A stretch of 64,000 bases of DNA, taken from assembly GCF_030814475.1 (NCBI RefSeq), contig NZ_JAUSVF010000001.1, positions 3,416,001-3,480,000 of the forward strand. Reading direction: 5' to 3'. Position numbers and translations under genes: made by a program. The DNA is from Pararhizobium capsulatum DSM 1112. Its GTDB lineage: Bacteria > Pseudomonadota > Alphaproteobacteria > Rhizobiales > Rhizobiaceae. Under the pieces are notes generated by a model, which saw nothing but the letters and a program-made list of their open reading frames with translations, was not told the origin of the DNA and did no database searches. This document shows positions 43,514 to 53,268 of this stretch, one piece after another; the first letter of the stretch is position 1; every line of letters begins with the position of its first letter.

Positions 43514-44962
43514 ATGCGATCACTGGCCGCTGCCCTCGTTTTACTCGCCGTCCCCCTTCAGCCGGCGATCGCAGCGGATATCAGCTATGAGGGCGCAACT
43601 GCTCTCGAAAAGAAACTGACCACCTACATTCCCGAAAACTTCGTCAAGGACGGCCTGATCAAGGTGCGTCCCGGCACCACCGATTACGAAGTGATCTTCG
43701 ATCCGAATGTCCTGCTGAAGGACATTAATCCGGTTGACGTTACCGTTACCGGGCTGAAGCCGCTGCTCTCGCTGGTGCGCCCGCTGGAAGACGGGCTGTG
43801 GAGCTTCGCCCAGGACGCCGACCTGGACGTCAAGGGCACGTTTACCGTCGGCCCGGAGAAAACCGACTTCACCTACCGCATCGACAAGATGCACAGCGAC
43901 GGCGTGGTCGATCCCGACCTCCTCTACTTCAAGTCCCTTGCCATGAAGGCCGATGGCCTTGCCTTCACGTCGAAATCGCCGAAGCAGACGATTGAGGCCT
44001 ACTTCGCGAATATGACCGGCACCCTGAATGCCACGCGCGAAGGAGCGGACACAGTCGATGTACGTTCCAATTCGACGCTCGGCGCCTTTACCGAGGCAGT
44101 CACGGACGACAAGAACACTCGCGTCGACATTGCGGCTCAGAGCATTATCGCGGATGCCGCCGTCAATGGTCTCCGTTATAAACCGCTTCAGGAAATTGTC
44201 TTCTTCGTCCTCGACCGGGCGCGTCAGCAGAAACTGACGAGCGAAGAAGAAATGCGACTCAAGAAACTCGTTCGCTCCAATCTGCCCTTGTTCGATCAAT
44301 TGCTGGAAACGATCGAGTTTGCGGGCCTCAGGGTTGCCACGCCGCAGGGCGAGTTCGGCGCCGAAAGTGCCCGCTACAACATTTCCGCCGACGGACTGCG
44401 TGATGGTGCCTCCTTCAGCTTCGGTTTCGGTGTCGAGAAACCAACCACGCCGCCGAACCTCGTTCCCATAGTCTACCGGCAGGCGATCCCGGAAAGCCTC
44501 GATTTCGAGATCGGCGTGAAGGATGTCAATGTCGCGAGCGGTCTCAACTACTTCCTGGACAACGCCAGTTTCACCGCCGAAAAGCCGCTGACCGACGCCC
44601 AATCCGCTGAACTGGGCAGGGTTATCCTCCCGGATGGCGCATTGCATCTGACCTACAAGAACGTCTCCGCACGCTCCTCGATCTACGACGTCACATTGAC
44701 CGGCGAAACCACTGTTTATCCGGAACTCAAGGGTCGCCAGAAGACGGATGTAACGATCGTCGCCCACGATTTCGACAAGACCGTCTCCTATCTGCAGGAC
44801 AACGCGAAGGCTGTTCCCCAATACGGTCAGGCCGCGTTCGTCCTACTGATGATCAAGGGCTTTGCGAAGGAGACCGCAGACGGCGGCCAGAGCTGGCGGC
44901 TGGAGATCGATGAAAATAACCGGATGAAGGTCAACGGCCGCGACATGGCTATTCCTCACTGA
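43514..44962 (+). CDS. Secreted protein of unknown function
   Basis: 482 residues with a clear signal peptide (RSLAAALVLLAVPLQPAIA, cut near ADISYEG). The rest is beta-rich without enzymatic motifs or membrane spans, with several repeats of the style TVTG/DVKGTFTVG and EIGVKDVNVASGLNYFL. It resembles the YdgA/DUF945-type periplasmic proteins in style, but I cannot assign it. Possibly a monocistronic periplasmic envelope protein. No cysteine in the mature part was seen. Confidence 0.8.
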   Translation: MRSLAAALVLLAVPLQPAIAADISYEGATALEKKLTTYIPENFVKDGLIKVRPGTTDYEVIFDPNVLLKDINPVDVTVTGLKPLLSLVRPLEDGLWSFAQDADLDVKGTFTVGPEKTDFTYRIDKMHSDGVVDPDLLYFKSLAMKADGLAFTSKSPKQTIEAYFANMTGTLNATREGADTVDVRSNSTLGAFTEAVTDDKNTRVDIAAQSIIADAAVNGLRYKPLQEIVFFVLDRARQQKLTSEEEMRLKKLVRSNLPLFDQLLETIEFAGLRVATPQGEFGAESARYNISADGLRDGASFSFGFGVEKPTTPPNLVPIVYRQAIPESLDFEIGVKDVNVASGLNYFLDNASFTAEKPLTDAQSAELGRVILPDGALHLTYKNVSARSSIYDVTLTGETTVYPELKGRQKTDVTIVAHDFDKTVSYLQDNAKAVPQYGQAAFVLLMIKGFAKETADGGQSWRLEIDENNRMKVNGRDMAIPH

Positions 44963-45051
44963 AAAACCGTCCATCCCGCCTTGCGGCTTCCGGGTTGCAA
45001 CCAGCTCCTATCGGCTTTATCCGGTTGGAACGGAACGGGTGGGAGAAACGC

Positions 45052-45501
45052 ATGCTTCATTTCGAGGACTTTTCACCGGGCCGCCGGTTTGACTATCTTC
45101 CACGACCGGTGCAAACGGCCGAAATCGTCGCCTTTGCACGTGAATTCGACCCGCAGCCCATGCATCTCGACGAGGAAGCAGGCAAGAAAAGTATTCTCGG
45201 CGGCCTTGCTGCTTCCGGCTGGCATACCAGTTCCATCGGCATGCGCATGATGATCGACGCCTTTCTCGGCGATTCCACCTCGCAAGGTTCGCCCGGCATC
45301 GAGTTCATGGACTGGAAGCGCCCCGTGATCACCGGTGACATATTGTCCGGCTACAGCATTGTGCTCGACGCCCGCCCCCTCCGCTCGAAACCCGGACTTG
45401 GCGTCGTGCGGTTCCGCAACGAGATCGTCAACCAGCGCGGCGAGACGGTTGCCGTTTCCGAATGCCCGATCATGTTTCGGATGCGGGAGGCCGGCCAATG
45501 A
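45052..45501 (+). CDS. MaoC-like hotdog hydratase, first copy
   Basis: 149 residues from ATG 45052 (GGGAGAAAC upstream). MaoC/R-hydratase hotdog fold: EIVAFAREFDPQPMHLDEEAG carries the catalytic Asp and His, GLAASGWHTSSIGMRM is the following helix, and the C-terminal strands include SEFMDWKRPVITGD-like EFMDWKRPVITGDILSG. Hydrates 2-enoyl thioesters. Overlaps the next gene by 4 bases (ATGA). Confidence 0.88.
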   Translation: MLHFEDFSPGRRFDYLPRPVQTAEIVAFAREFDPQPMHLDEEAGKKSILGGLAASGWHTSSIGMRMMIDAFLGDSTSQGSPGIEFMDWKRPVITGDILSGYSIVLDARPLRSKPGLGVVRFRNEIVNQRGETVAVSECPIMFRMREAGQ

Positions 45502-45965
45502 CCATGGAGACGCTTTATCGCGACAAGGGCAAAACCCTGATCGGCGAGGTCACATTCAAGGCTGACGATATCATCCGCTTTGCCCGCGATTACGATCCGC
45601 AACCCTTTCATCTCGACGCCGAAGCCGCGAAATCGTCGCTGCTTGGCGGGCTCTGCGCTTCCGGCTGGCATACGGTCGCCGGCTGGATGAAGTGCTTCGT
45701 GCCCTATTGGATAAGGGAAATGAAGCGGCTGGGACGCGAAGGCGTTGATGCCCCGAAACTTGGTCCGTCTCCCGGATTTCGCAACTTGCACTGGCTGAAG
45801 CCGGTCTATGCCGGCGATACCATCCGCTATTACACGACATTCCTGGAAAGCAAGGAACTCGCTTCCCGTCCCGGTTGGCGGATCAACACCATCCTGAACG
45901 AGGGCGAAAACCAGAAGGGCGAAGCCGTTATCCGTTTTGAGAGCAAGGTGATCGAGTTTCCCTGA
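45498..45965 (+). CDS. MaoC-like hotdog hydratase, second copy
   Basis: 155 residues, translation coupled to the previous gene by ATGA. The same hydratase signature appears: DIIRFARDYDPQPFHLDAEA with Asp/His, then GGLCASGWHTVAGWMKCF, NLHWLKPVYAGDTIRYYTTF. The two proteins are paralogues and could form a heterodimer. Substrate unknown. Converges with the next membrane gene. Confidence 0.88.
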   Translation: MTMETLYRDKGKTLIGEVTFKADDIIRFARDYDPQPFHLDAEAAKSSLLGGLCASGWHTVAGWMKCFVPYWIREMKRLGREGVDAPKLGPSPGFRNLHWLKPVYAGDTIRYYTTFLESKELASRPGWRINTILNEGENQKGEAVIRFESKVIEFP

Positions 45966-45983
45966 AGCCCAAAGCATCCTGCA

Positions 45984-47072
45984 TCACAAAGCGGGATGCA
46001 GGTAGGCCTTGATCATGTCGGGCAAGGGGCGGATCGTCAGGCGGCGAAGCGACTGCCAGAAGACGCCGATGGACAGAACCACAATTCCGACGAGGAGCAC
46101 TGTAACGGAAGCGTAGTCGCTGAGCACGGCCTGACCACGCGACAGGATCGTCCAGATCGCCAGCCCCAGCGAAACAAGTCCAGAGGTGACGAAGGCGCGG
46201 CGATCGATCACCAGCCCGATGGCCATGAAGACAGCCACAATCAGGACCACCGTGATCGCATGAAAGAGCGTGCTATCGTTCCACCAGTCGCCCGACAGTT
46301 TTTTCAGAAAGACGAACGAAAGCATTGCGTAAAGCAGCATCGGCGCGGCCGCGAGATGCATCCAGAAGGCCACGTCCGACAGCCGCGTCCGGCGATGCGG
46401 GTCCGACACGTCGTAAGCCATTGCCACCCCGAAGACGGCAAGCGCAAACACCAGGAAAACGCCGGCTGAAAGTGTGCTGTAGTCGATCAGAAGATTGGCC
46501 GACCCCGTCACCTTCTCGAGCACGGTGAAGACGAGGCACATGGCAAACGCCGCCAACGACAGGAAGAGCAGCGACAGGGCCAGCGGCACGCGGTAGCGCC
46601 AATAGAAAACACCCAGTGCCACGGCTATGACGGGTAGCACCTTCAGGCCTTCTGTAAAGACGGGACCGGCGCCCTCGTCGATCAGGAGCGCCGCCGCGAT
46701 CGCCGTCGCCTGAACCAGCGCCAACGTCAGGACGACCGCAGGCAAAGCCAAGCGCTGCCGCCGAACCAGGATTTCCGCGAGAAGCAGGACAGCCGGGAAA
46801 ACGGCGAAAGCGCTTCCCAGGCCCCAGACACCGACAAGCGCCACGACGACGCCGATCGTGATGAGGATGTCGTGAAAACCCCTGACGAACCGCGGCTGTT
46901 CGCTATCCTCGGCAAGGCGCGCATCCGTCAGGACATCATGCTCGTCGGCCTCGACCGGCGATACACTCGAGATCCCTCTCTCATTGAGATAGGGCTCCAA
47001 TGCCAACGCCTGATCGGCCGTGATGATACCGTCTCCGGCTGCGGCGGTGAGTGCCGATTTCAGCGATGTCAT
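45984..47072 (-). CDS. Integral membrane protein (DUF2157-like)
   Basis: 362 residues: a cytoplasmic N-terminal helix-turn region of about 65 residues (ITADQALALEPYLNERGI resembles DUF2157 N-termini), then about nine to ten hydrophobic helices. No transport or catalytic motif seen. Lies 12 bases after apt and probably shares its transcript. Confidence 0.7.
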   Translation of the reverse strand: MTSLKSALTAAAGDGIITADQALALEPYLNERGISSVSPVEADEHDVLTDARLAEDSEQPRFVRGFHDILITIGVVVALVGVWGLGSAFAVFPAVLLLAEILVRRQRLALPAVVLTLALVQATAIAAALLIDEGAGPVFTEGLKVLPVIAVALGVFYWRYRVPLALSLLFLSLAAFAMCLVFTVLEKVTGSANLLIDYSTLSAGVFLVFALAVFGVAMAYDVSDPHRRTRLSDVAFWMHLAAAPMLLYAMLSFVFLKKLSGDWWNDSTLFHAITVVLIVAVFMAIGLVIDRRAFVTSGLVSLGLAIWTILSRGQAVLSDYASVTVLLVGIVVLSIGVFWQSLRRLTIRPLPDMIKAYLHPAL

Positions 47073-47084
47073 TGCTGTCTCGCC

Positions 47085-47630
47085 TCAATGACCGTCGAAT
47101 TCGACGAGGGTGAGGACTTCGACGCCGAGCGCTTCGAGTTTCTTGCGGCCACCGAGTTCCGGCAGATCGATGACAAAGCAGGCGGCGATGATCTCGGCAC
47201 CCATTTGCTGGAGAAGTTTGGTGGCGGCCTCGGCCGTGCCGCCGGTGGCGATGAGGTCATCGACGAGGATCACCTTTTCACCAGGCTTGATCGCGTCGCG
47301 ATGCATCTCCATCTCATCGACGCCGTATTCGAGGCTGTAGGCGATGCGCACCGTGTCGTGCGGCAGCTTGCCCTTTTTGCGGATCGGAACAAAGCCGGAC
47401 GACATCTGGTGGGCCATGGCGCCGCCGAGGATGAAGCCGCGTGCTTCGACACCGGCGATCTTGTCGATCTTCTGGCCGGCAAAGGGATGAACCAGTTCAT
47501 CGATCGCCCGGCGGAAGCTGCGGGCATTGCCAAGCATGGTGGTGATATCGCGGAACATCACGCCCGGTTTCGGATAATCCGGGATGTTGCGGATGGAAGC
47601 GATCAGATCCTGCTTAATCGAAGAGCTCAT
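47085..47630 (-). CDS. apt: Adenine phosphoribosyltransferase
   Basis: 181-codon gene, 180 residues, with AAGAG near the start. It salvages adenine with PRPP to AMP. PRPP-binding motif [14 protein letters not shown] at about residue 120, FRDITTMLG near the N-terminus, [14 protein letters not shown] in the centre. Followed closely by the membrane-protein gene. Confidence 0.95.
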   Translation of the reverse strand: MSSSIKQDLIASIRNIPDYPKPGVMFRDITTMLGNARSFRRAIDELVHPFAGQKIDKIAGVEARGFILGGAMAHQMSSGFVPIRKKGKLPHDTVRIAYSLEYGVDEMEMHRDAIKPGEKVILVDDLIATGGTAEAATKLLQQMGAEIIAACFVIDLPELGGRKKLEALGVEVLTLVEFDGH

Positions 47631-47791
47631 GGTATGCCTTTGCGCGACGTCTCTTTTAGGAAGCGCCAGCCATAGCACCAAACGGCTCGAATTTTATAGC
47701 CCTTTCTCCGATCCCGCCCGTGCAATACAGCCTTCGCCACGCAGCGTCGCAGATAAACGGGACAGGGCACAAGGCCCCGTCCCGCCCGTGT

Positions 47792-48208
47792 TTACTTGGC
47801 AGGCGACGTCTTCAGTTTCTCCTGCACCTTGCGTGCCACTTCCGGGTTGGTCTGCGCAGTGCTGACGATCGTCTTGTATTCTTCGACGGACATGCCCGGC
47901 GAATTCTGGACGGCATCGATCATCTGCTTGTTCGCTTCGTTCTGCAGTTTCTGGCGCGAGGTCGCATTCTTCTCGGCACCGATCTTGGCCGCATAGGTCT
48001 GCCGAACGCTATCGACTTTCAGATAGGCCACGGCAAAGGCTTCAAGCTTCTGATCGCTGATGGCGGCAGGCGCGCCGGTTTGTATCTGCGGTGTCGTTTG
48101 AGGTGATGTCGCCTGGGGTTCTGCTGCCCCTTGCGCGAAGGCGGGTGTGCTGACGACGATCAGGCTCCAGGCTGCGGCGGTGAGTGCCGCGATGGGCATG
48201 TGGGCCAT
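47792..48208 (-). CDS. DUF4168 family secreted protein
   Basis: 138 residues from ATG 48208 (AAGGAAAG upstream). Signal peptide ending in STPAFAQG, a Gln/Thr/Pro-rich linker, and a helical DUF4168 domain (ISDQKLEAFAVAYLKVDSV, VEEYKTIVSTAQTNPEV). Periplasmic, function unknown. A GC-rich hairpin (about 47760-47790) follows the stop. Confidence 0.85.
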   Translation of the reverse strand: MAHMPIAALTAAAWSLIVVSTPAFAQGAAEPQATSPQTTPQIQTGAPAAISDQKLEAFAVAYLKVDSVRQTYAAKIGAEKNATSRQKLQNEANKQMIDAVQNSPGMSVEEYKTIVSTAQTNPEVARKVQEKLKTSPAK

Positions 48209-48441
48209 AGGCTTTCCTTCCTTTTGGTCATTTCCAGCCCCGGCGCAAAACTTGGCGACCGATCGGGCGAGAATGTGACCCCGAAAAGGGCATTACAGGG
48301 CCATTGAAGGGCCATCCTCGGGCAGCGCGGTCGAGACCGATGAGAAAGAAGGAACCAATTCGGCGGTTTTCAGGTTATGATGACAAGCGCCCCGCGGCCT
48401 TTCGGCTCTGGGGCGGGACGCCCCATGGAAGGAGGAAAATC

Positions 48442-48627
48442 ATGAGATTGTTTGAATGCGGTTCTCTGGTTCCCGGCTGCGACTGGCATACCCGGGCAGA
48501 TAGCGACGCCGAAGTGGTGCGCCGCGCGGTCGAACACATGCGCCAGGCTCACGGAGAAACCCTCATCCGCGAAAACATGGTCGACAACATCAAGATGCGG
48601 ATCGTCGAGGAAACCAAAGCAGCCTGA
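48442..48627 (+). CDS. DUF1059 family small protein
   Basis: 61 residues from ATG 48442, with GGAGG seven bases upstream; an upstream frame to 48304 is not coding. The fold has cysteines in FECGSLVPGCDWHTRA and a following helix EVVRRAVEHMRQAHGE. DUF1059 proteins are short, soluble and may bind metal; function unknown. Confidence 0.88.
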   Translation: MRLFECGSLVPGCDWHTRADSDAEVVRRAVEHMRQAHGETLIRENMVDNIKMRIVEETKAA

Positions 48628-48644
48628 GGCCGCCTCTTTCAGCC

Positions 48645-49895
48645 TCAGATCATGGCTTTCAACCGGGCGACAAGCGTTGCCCGGTCAGCATTGAAATTGC
48701 CATCGACCCAGCCGTCTTCCAGCCTCTGCAAAAGCTCCCCCACACGCGGCCCGGCCGGGACGCCTGCCTCCAGCACATCGGCACCGCTCACCGGCAAAAC
48801 CGGCTTCTCCCAAGCCTCAGCCCGCGCAAGCAACCGCTTCAGGCGCGCGGTTTCAGCAAGAAGCGAAAGATCGCCTTCTGTCTTCTGACGAGTAACGGCG
48901 GCGGCGAGCTTAAGACGGGTGACAAGACCTGCAGCACCGTTACGGTAAAGCATGCGATCGAACGCGGTATCGGCAATCGCAGCTGGGATCGTCGGCGACG
49001 CGGCCCAAGCCGCAAAGAATGCCGTCTCTGCCTTCGACACACGCAATCTCTTTGCCATCTCGGCAAGTCGTTCCGCATTCGGTGGAACGATGGACGCCAG
49101 CCGCAGAAGCGGATCGGGCTTCCAGCCGAAAGCGCGCTCGGCCGCGATCAGGCCAGGAATGGCATCAATGCCCCATTTTTCGCTTTCCGGCACAACCTCC
49201 GTCAGCACACCGGCCTGCCGCATCCAGAGCAGCGCCCGGCCGGGGTCCTCGGCCGAAAGCAGCTTTTTCATCTCGGCCCAGACCCGCTCGGCCGAAAGAC
49301 CGGAAAGTTTCGAGCGTGCACGGGCGCAGGCTCTCAAACCATCCGCATCAGGTCGACCAGACCCGTACCAGGCGAAGAAACGGAAGAAGCGGAGCACGCG
49401 CAGATAATCTTCCGCCACCCGTTTTTCGGCCTCGCCGATAAAGCGCACGGTGCGGCTTTCGATATCGGCAAGGCCACCCACCAGGTCGATCACTTCACCT
49501 GCAGCATCAGCATAAAGAGCATTGATCGTCAGGTCGCGCCGCTCCGCATCCACCTTCCAGTCGGTGCCGAAGGCAACTTCGGCGTGACGGCCATCGGTTT
49601 CGACATCGCGGCGCAAGGTGGTGACCTCAAAGGGCTTGCCGTCGATGATCAGCGTGACCGTGCCATGCTCGATGCCGGTCGCAACCGCCTTGATACCGGC
49701 CGTGCTCGCCCGCGCCATCACCTCCTGCGGCAGCAGCGTCGTCGCCATGTCGATATCGCTGGCCTGAAGGCCCATCAGGCTGTTGCGCACCGCGCCACCG
49801 ACCACCCTGACCTCACCGCCATCGGCATTCAGAAGATCGAAGACGCGCCTGAGCGCGGGCGCCGAAAACCAGGCCTCGGCGGCAACGGATGTCAT
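48645..49895 (-). CDS. cca: CCA tRNA nucleotidyltransferase / poly(A) polymerase family protein
   Basis: 416 residues from ATG 49895. The nucleotidyltransferase core shows VRVVGGAVRNSLMGLQASDIDM with the DxD pair, RRDLTINALYAD and the RNA-binding region EDYLRVLRFFRFFAWYG. The C-terminal half is the tRNA-binding body/tail domain. It adds or repairs the CCA end of tRNAs. Start overlaps the NUDIX stop (ATGA), so translationally coupled. Confidence 0.92.
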   Translation of the reverse strand: MTSVAAEAWFSAPALRRVFDLLNADGGEVRVVGGAVRNSLMGLQASDIDMATTLLPQEVMARASTAGIKAVATGIEHGTVTLIIDGKPFEVTTLRRDVETDGRHAEVAFGTDWKVDAERRDLTINALYADAAGEVIDLVGGLADIESRTVRFIGEAEKRVAEDYLRVLRFFRFFAWYGSGRPDADGLRACARARSKLSGLSAERVWAEMKKLLSAEDPGRALLWMRQAGVLTEVVPESEKWGIDAIPGLIAAERAFGWKPDPLLRLASIVPPNAERLAEMAKRLRVSKAETAFFAAWAASPTIPAAIADTAFDRMLYRNGAAGLVTRLKLAAAVTRQKTEGDLSLLAETARLKRLLARAEAWEKPVLPVSGADVLEAGVPAGPRVGELLQRLEDGWVDGNFNADRATLVARLKAMI

Positions 49896-50539
49896 GCGTA
49901 AAGCCTTTCGTAGAGCATGCGGATAATGCCGGCGGTGATACCCCAAATGTTCCGTTCGCCATAGGGCATGCGATAGAATTGGCGTTCGCTGCCCTGCCAC
50001 GTCGCCCGGCCGCGACCGTGGTTGCGCGGGTTCATCAGGAAGGAGAGCGGCACTTCGAAGGCGGCATCGACCTCCGTGGGATTGAGCGTCAGGTCAAAAC
50101 CCGGCTCCACCACCGCCAAAATGGGAGTGATGCGAAACCCTGACATCGCCATATAGGACGGCAGACGCCCCACCGTCTCGACAAAACGGCGATCAAGGCC
50201 GATCTCCTCCTCCGTCTCGCGCAAAGCTGCACGCTCAGGCGTATCGTCGCCGGGATCGATGGCGCCGCCGGGAAAAGCCACCTGCCCCGAATGCTTGCGC
50301 AACGTCGAGGTGCGCTGGGTAAGGATGACCCGCGCATCGTCGCCATCGTCTATGACCGGGATCAGGACCGCCGCATCCCTGAGTTTCAGGGCTTCGACCA
50401 AGGGCACGAAATCAGGATTGAGCAGGAAATCGCCGTGTTCGCGCCAGGCATCCTCTGCCTGACTGCCCTGCTGGTTTAGCGCACGGCGGCGAAAATCAGT
50501 CGCGGAAAAATCAGCAGGCGACACAAGCGGCTCGCTCAC
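49892..50539 (-). CDS. NUDIX hydrolase, coenzyme A pyrophosphatase-like
   Basis: 215 residues from GTG 50539. The NUDIX box GGAIDPGDDTPERAALRETE continues EEIGL, matching the CoA diphosphatase (NudL/YeaB) type, preceded by LTQRTSTLRKHSGQVAFPGG. Overlaps DUF1285 by 4 bases and cca by 4 bases, a tight operon. Confidence 0.9.
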   Translation of the reverse strand: MSEPLVSPADFSATDFRRRALNQQGSQAEDAWREHGDFLLNPDFVPLVEALKLRDAAVLIPVIDDGDDARVILTQRTSTLRKHSGQVAFPGGAIDPGDDTPERAALRETEEEIGLDRRFVETVGRLPSYMAMSGFRITPILAVVEPGFDLTLNPTEVDAAFEVPLSFLMNPRNHGRGRATWQGSERQFYRMPYGERNIWGITAGIIRMLYERLYA

Positions 50540-51171
50540 GCCGAAAGCGCCTCAAGTTCGGCCGCCGGCATGATTGGGAACAACACGCCCCCCGACCGCA
50601 CGCAAAACATCACGACGCCATCGACCTCGGCCTTCTCGCCAAGCTCCACCATCTCATACATCACGGCCCGCGAAACCAGCGCTTCCAGCCGCCCACGCAC
50701 GTGCAGATAGGGCTTCAACTCGCGGTTTTCGCCATGGATGACGAACCGCAATGCATGATGGGCACCGGCCTCCACGACATCGCCGGCATTGGTGCGGAAA
50801 GTAAGCAGCTGCTCGCCATCCTTTTCCGTCACGCTCATTTCGACGGCGATGAACGGCGCATCGGCGATACGGATGCCGAGTTTTTCCACAGGTGTCACGA
50901 GATAGGTCTTGCCGTCCTCGTCCTTGCGCAACACGGTCGAGAACAGTCGCACCAGCGGCTGCCGGCCGATCGGCGTTCCCATGTAGAACCAGGTACCGTC
51001 AGAACGGATTTCCATGTCGATATCGCCGCAAAACGGCGGGTTCCAGCGGTCTACGGGCGGAAGCCCCTTGGCTCCGCTGTTGACCTGACCCGCCGCTCTC
51101 GCGATCATCTCGGCCAGTCCGGCCGCGTCGCCAGCTCTGGCGTTTGTGTGATTTGCTTCTATTTCTGCCAT
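50536..51171 (-). CDS. DUF1285 family protein
   Basis: 211 residues. DUF1285 two-lobe fold: RWNPPFCGDIDMEIRSDGTW, TPIGRQPLVRLFSTVLRKDE and YLVTPVEKLGIRIADAPFIA. Cytoplasmic, function unknown. First gene of the three-gene operon with NUDIX and cca, and divergent from the MoxR operon. Confidence 0.9.
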   Translation of the reverse strand: MAEIEANHTNARAGDAAGLAEMIARAAGQVNSGAKGLPPVDRWNPPFCGDIDMEIRSDGTWFYMGTPIGRQPLVRLFSTVLRKDEDGKTYLVTPVEKLGIRIADAPFIAVEMSVTEKDGEQLLTFRTNAGDVVEAGAHHALRFVIHGENRELKPYLHVRGRLEALVSRAVMYEMVELGEKAEVDGVVMFCVRSGGVLFPIMPAAELEALSA

Positions 51172-51330
51172 CGTTCGGTCCCGATTGGCCCTATTCTTGC
51201 CTGTTCAAAGTCTCGCTCACGAGATAGTGCGCCTAGGGCGTCTTGTCAGCCGCTGACCGGAGCATAGATTGAAAATTGAAGACGGAAAGATCGTATTCGT
51301 CGATTCGACCGACCGGCAGGGAGACAATAG

Positions 51331-52344
51331 ATGGGTGTAATGAAGACCTCGGACAAGCTGGTCGATGAAAAGATGATCGTCGCGTCCGCTGAAAAGGCCC
51401 TCGCCGACATCGCGATCATCCACAAGGAAGTCGGCAAGGTGATCTTCGGCCAGGAAAGCGTCATCGAGCAGACGCTACTGGCCGTCTTGTCCGGAGGCCA
51501 CGCGCTGCTGGTCGGCGTTCCCGGCCTCGCCAAGACAAAGCTGGTGACGACGCTGGCAACCGTGCTGGGGCTCAATTCCAGCCGCATCCAGTTCACGCCC
51601 GACCTGATGCCATCCGATATTCTCGGCTCCGAGGTCATGGACCAGGACGAGAACGGGCGACGCTCCTTTCGCTTCGTGGCGGGACCGATCTTCACCCAGC
51701 TGCTGATGGCCGACGAAATCAACCGCGCCAGCCCGCGCACGCAATCGGCCCTGCTGCAGGCGATGCAGGAATATCACGTCACCGTCGCTGGCCAGCGCAA
51801 TGACCTGCCGCAGCCGTTCCACGTTCTGGCCACCCAGAACCCGCTGGAGCAGGAAGGCACCTATCCTCTTCCAGAAGCCCAACTCGACCGTTTCCTCATG
51901 CAGGTCGATGTCGGCTATCCGGAACTTGCGGCCGAACGGCAGATCCTGCTTGAGACGACCGGCCTTGACGAAGCGGAGGCAAATCCAGTTCTCGATGCCG
52001 CCAGACTTCTGGATATCCAGCACCTGATCCGCCAGATGCCCGTCAGCGAGAAGGTGGTGGATGCCATTCTGTCGCTGGTGCGCTCCGCAAGACCGGGCAA
52101 TGGCAACGCCGCCACCGACAAGAACGTCGCCTGGGGCCCAGGCCCGCGCGCTGGCCAGTCGCTGATGCTCTGCGCCCGTGCCCGCGCACTCTATGACGGC
52201 CGGCTTGCACCTTCTATCGACGATATCGTCGCCCTTGCCGAGCCTGTCCTGCAGCATCGCATGGCGTTGACGTTTGCAGCCCGCGCCGAAGGCATGTCGG
52301 TGCGCGATGTGATCTCCAGCCTCGTCAATCAGATCAAGGGATAA
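51331..52344 (+). CDS. MoxR family AAA+ ATPase
   Basis: 337 residues. Walker A GVPGLAKTKL, Walker B LLMADEINRASPRTQSALLQ, sensor and Arg region QNPLEQEGTYPLPEAQLDRFL. MoxR proteins act as chaperones or activators with von Willebrand partners in the same operon. Here it starts a four-gene run with DUF58 (3 bases later) and two large membrane proteins. Start ATG 51331 preceded by AGGGAG. Confidence 0.95.
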   Translation: MGVMKTSDKLVDEKMIVASAEKALADIAIIHKEVGKVIFGQESVIEQTLLAVLSGGHALLVGVPGLAKTKLVTTLATVLGLNSSRIQFTPDLMPSDILGSEVMDQDENGRRSFRFVAGPIFTQLLMADEINRASPRTQSALLQAMQEYHVTVAGQRNDLPQPFHVLATQNPLEQEGTYPLPEAQLDRFLMQVDVGYPELAAERQILLETTGLDEAEANPVLDAARLLDIQHLIRQMPVSEKVVDAILSLVRSARPGNGNAATDKNVAWGPGPRAGQSLMLCARARALYDGRLAPSIDDIVALAEPVLQHRMALTFAARAEGMSVRDVISSLVNQIKG

Positions 52345-52347
52345 TGA

Positions 52348-53268
52348 ATGGCCTCGATCGGGCAGATCGTCGAGCGTACCCCTTCGGGCGAGGTGCTGTC
52401 GCGAGCGCAGATGCGCGCACGGCTCATTCCCGATTGCATGGTCGAGGCAAAGCGCATCGCCAATACCGTCATCTCCGGCTGGCATGGTCGGCGCAAGCGC
52501 GGCATCGGCGAAAATTTCTGGCAGTTCCGGCCCTATAGCGACGGCGAAAGCCTGACGCGCATCGACTGGCGCCGCTCCGCACGCGACGACCATACCTATG
52601 TGCGCGACCGGGAATGGGAAGCGGCCCACACGATCTGGCTCTGGGCTGATCTCTCGCCCTCGATGATGTACAAATCCCGCTTCGGCACCGTTTCCAAGGA
52701 GAGCCGCGCGCTGGTCGTCATGCTGGCGCTGGCGGAAATTCTGGCGCGCTCGGGTGAACGGATCGGATGTCCCGGCGTCATGGAACCGCTGTCCGCCCGC
52801 AACGCCGCGGAACGGCTCGCCACCGCGTTGATGCACACGCCGCTCTCCGGTGGCCTGCCAGACACCGGCATGATCCGCGGCTGGAGCGATCTGGTGCTGA
52901 TCGGCGACTTCCTCGACCCCGCCGATGAGATCATGGCGCGGCTCGGGCCGCTTGCTCGGCGCGGCATGCGCGGCCATGTCGTTGAGATCGCCGATCCCGC
53001 GGAAGAGACATTCCCTTATGCAGGCCGCACGGAATTCACCGATCCCGAGACCGGCGACAAGCTGACCGCCGGCCGTGCCGAAATCCTGGCCGAAGACTAC
53101 CGCCGTGCCTATCTCGCGCGCCGCGATACGATGGGCACGGATCTCCGCCACATGGGCTGGACCTTCACGCCCCACCGCACCGATCATCTCGCCTCCGAGG
53201 CGCTGGTCGCGGTGCATATGTACCTTTCCGGCATGCCGGCGCGAGCGACACATGGGGGGCAGCTATGA
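52348..53268 (+). CDS. DUF58 protein (von Willebrand type)
   Basis: 306 residues. DUF58 region with SDGESLTRIDWRRSARDDHT and a C-terminal von Willebrand-like part whose MIDAS-like motif is DLSPS in WLWADLSPSMMYKS. Typical MoxR partner. Overlaps the next gene by 4 bases (ATGA). Confidence 0.93.
   Translation: MASIGQIVERTPSGEVLSRAQMRARLIPDCMVEAKRIANTVISGWHGRRKRGIGENFWQFRPYSDGESLTRIDWRRSARDDHTYVRDREWEAAHTIWLWADLSPSMMYKSRFGTVSKESRALVVMLALAEILARSGERIGCPGVMEPLSARNAAERLATALMHTPLSGGLPDTGMIRGWSDLVLIGDFLDPADEIMARLGPLARRGMRGHVVEIADPAEETFPYAGRTEFTDPETGDKLTAGRAEILAEDYRRAYLARRDTMGTDLRHMGWTFTPHRTDHLASEALVAVHMYLSGMPARATHGGQL

Noticed and set aside
51475..53253. 592-codon open frame antisense to moxR and DUF58
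   Set aside because: Both sense genes have clear motifs and coupled starts; the antisense product is His/Arg rich without any family pattern.
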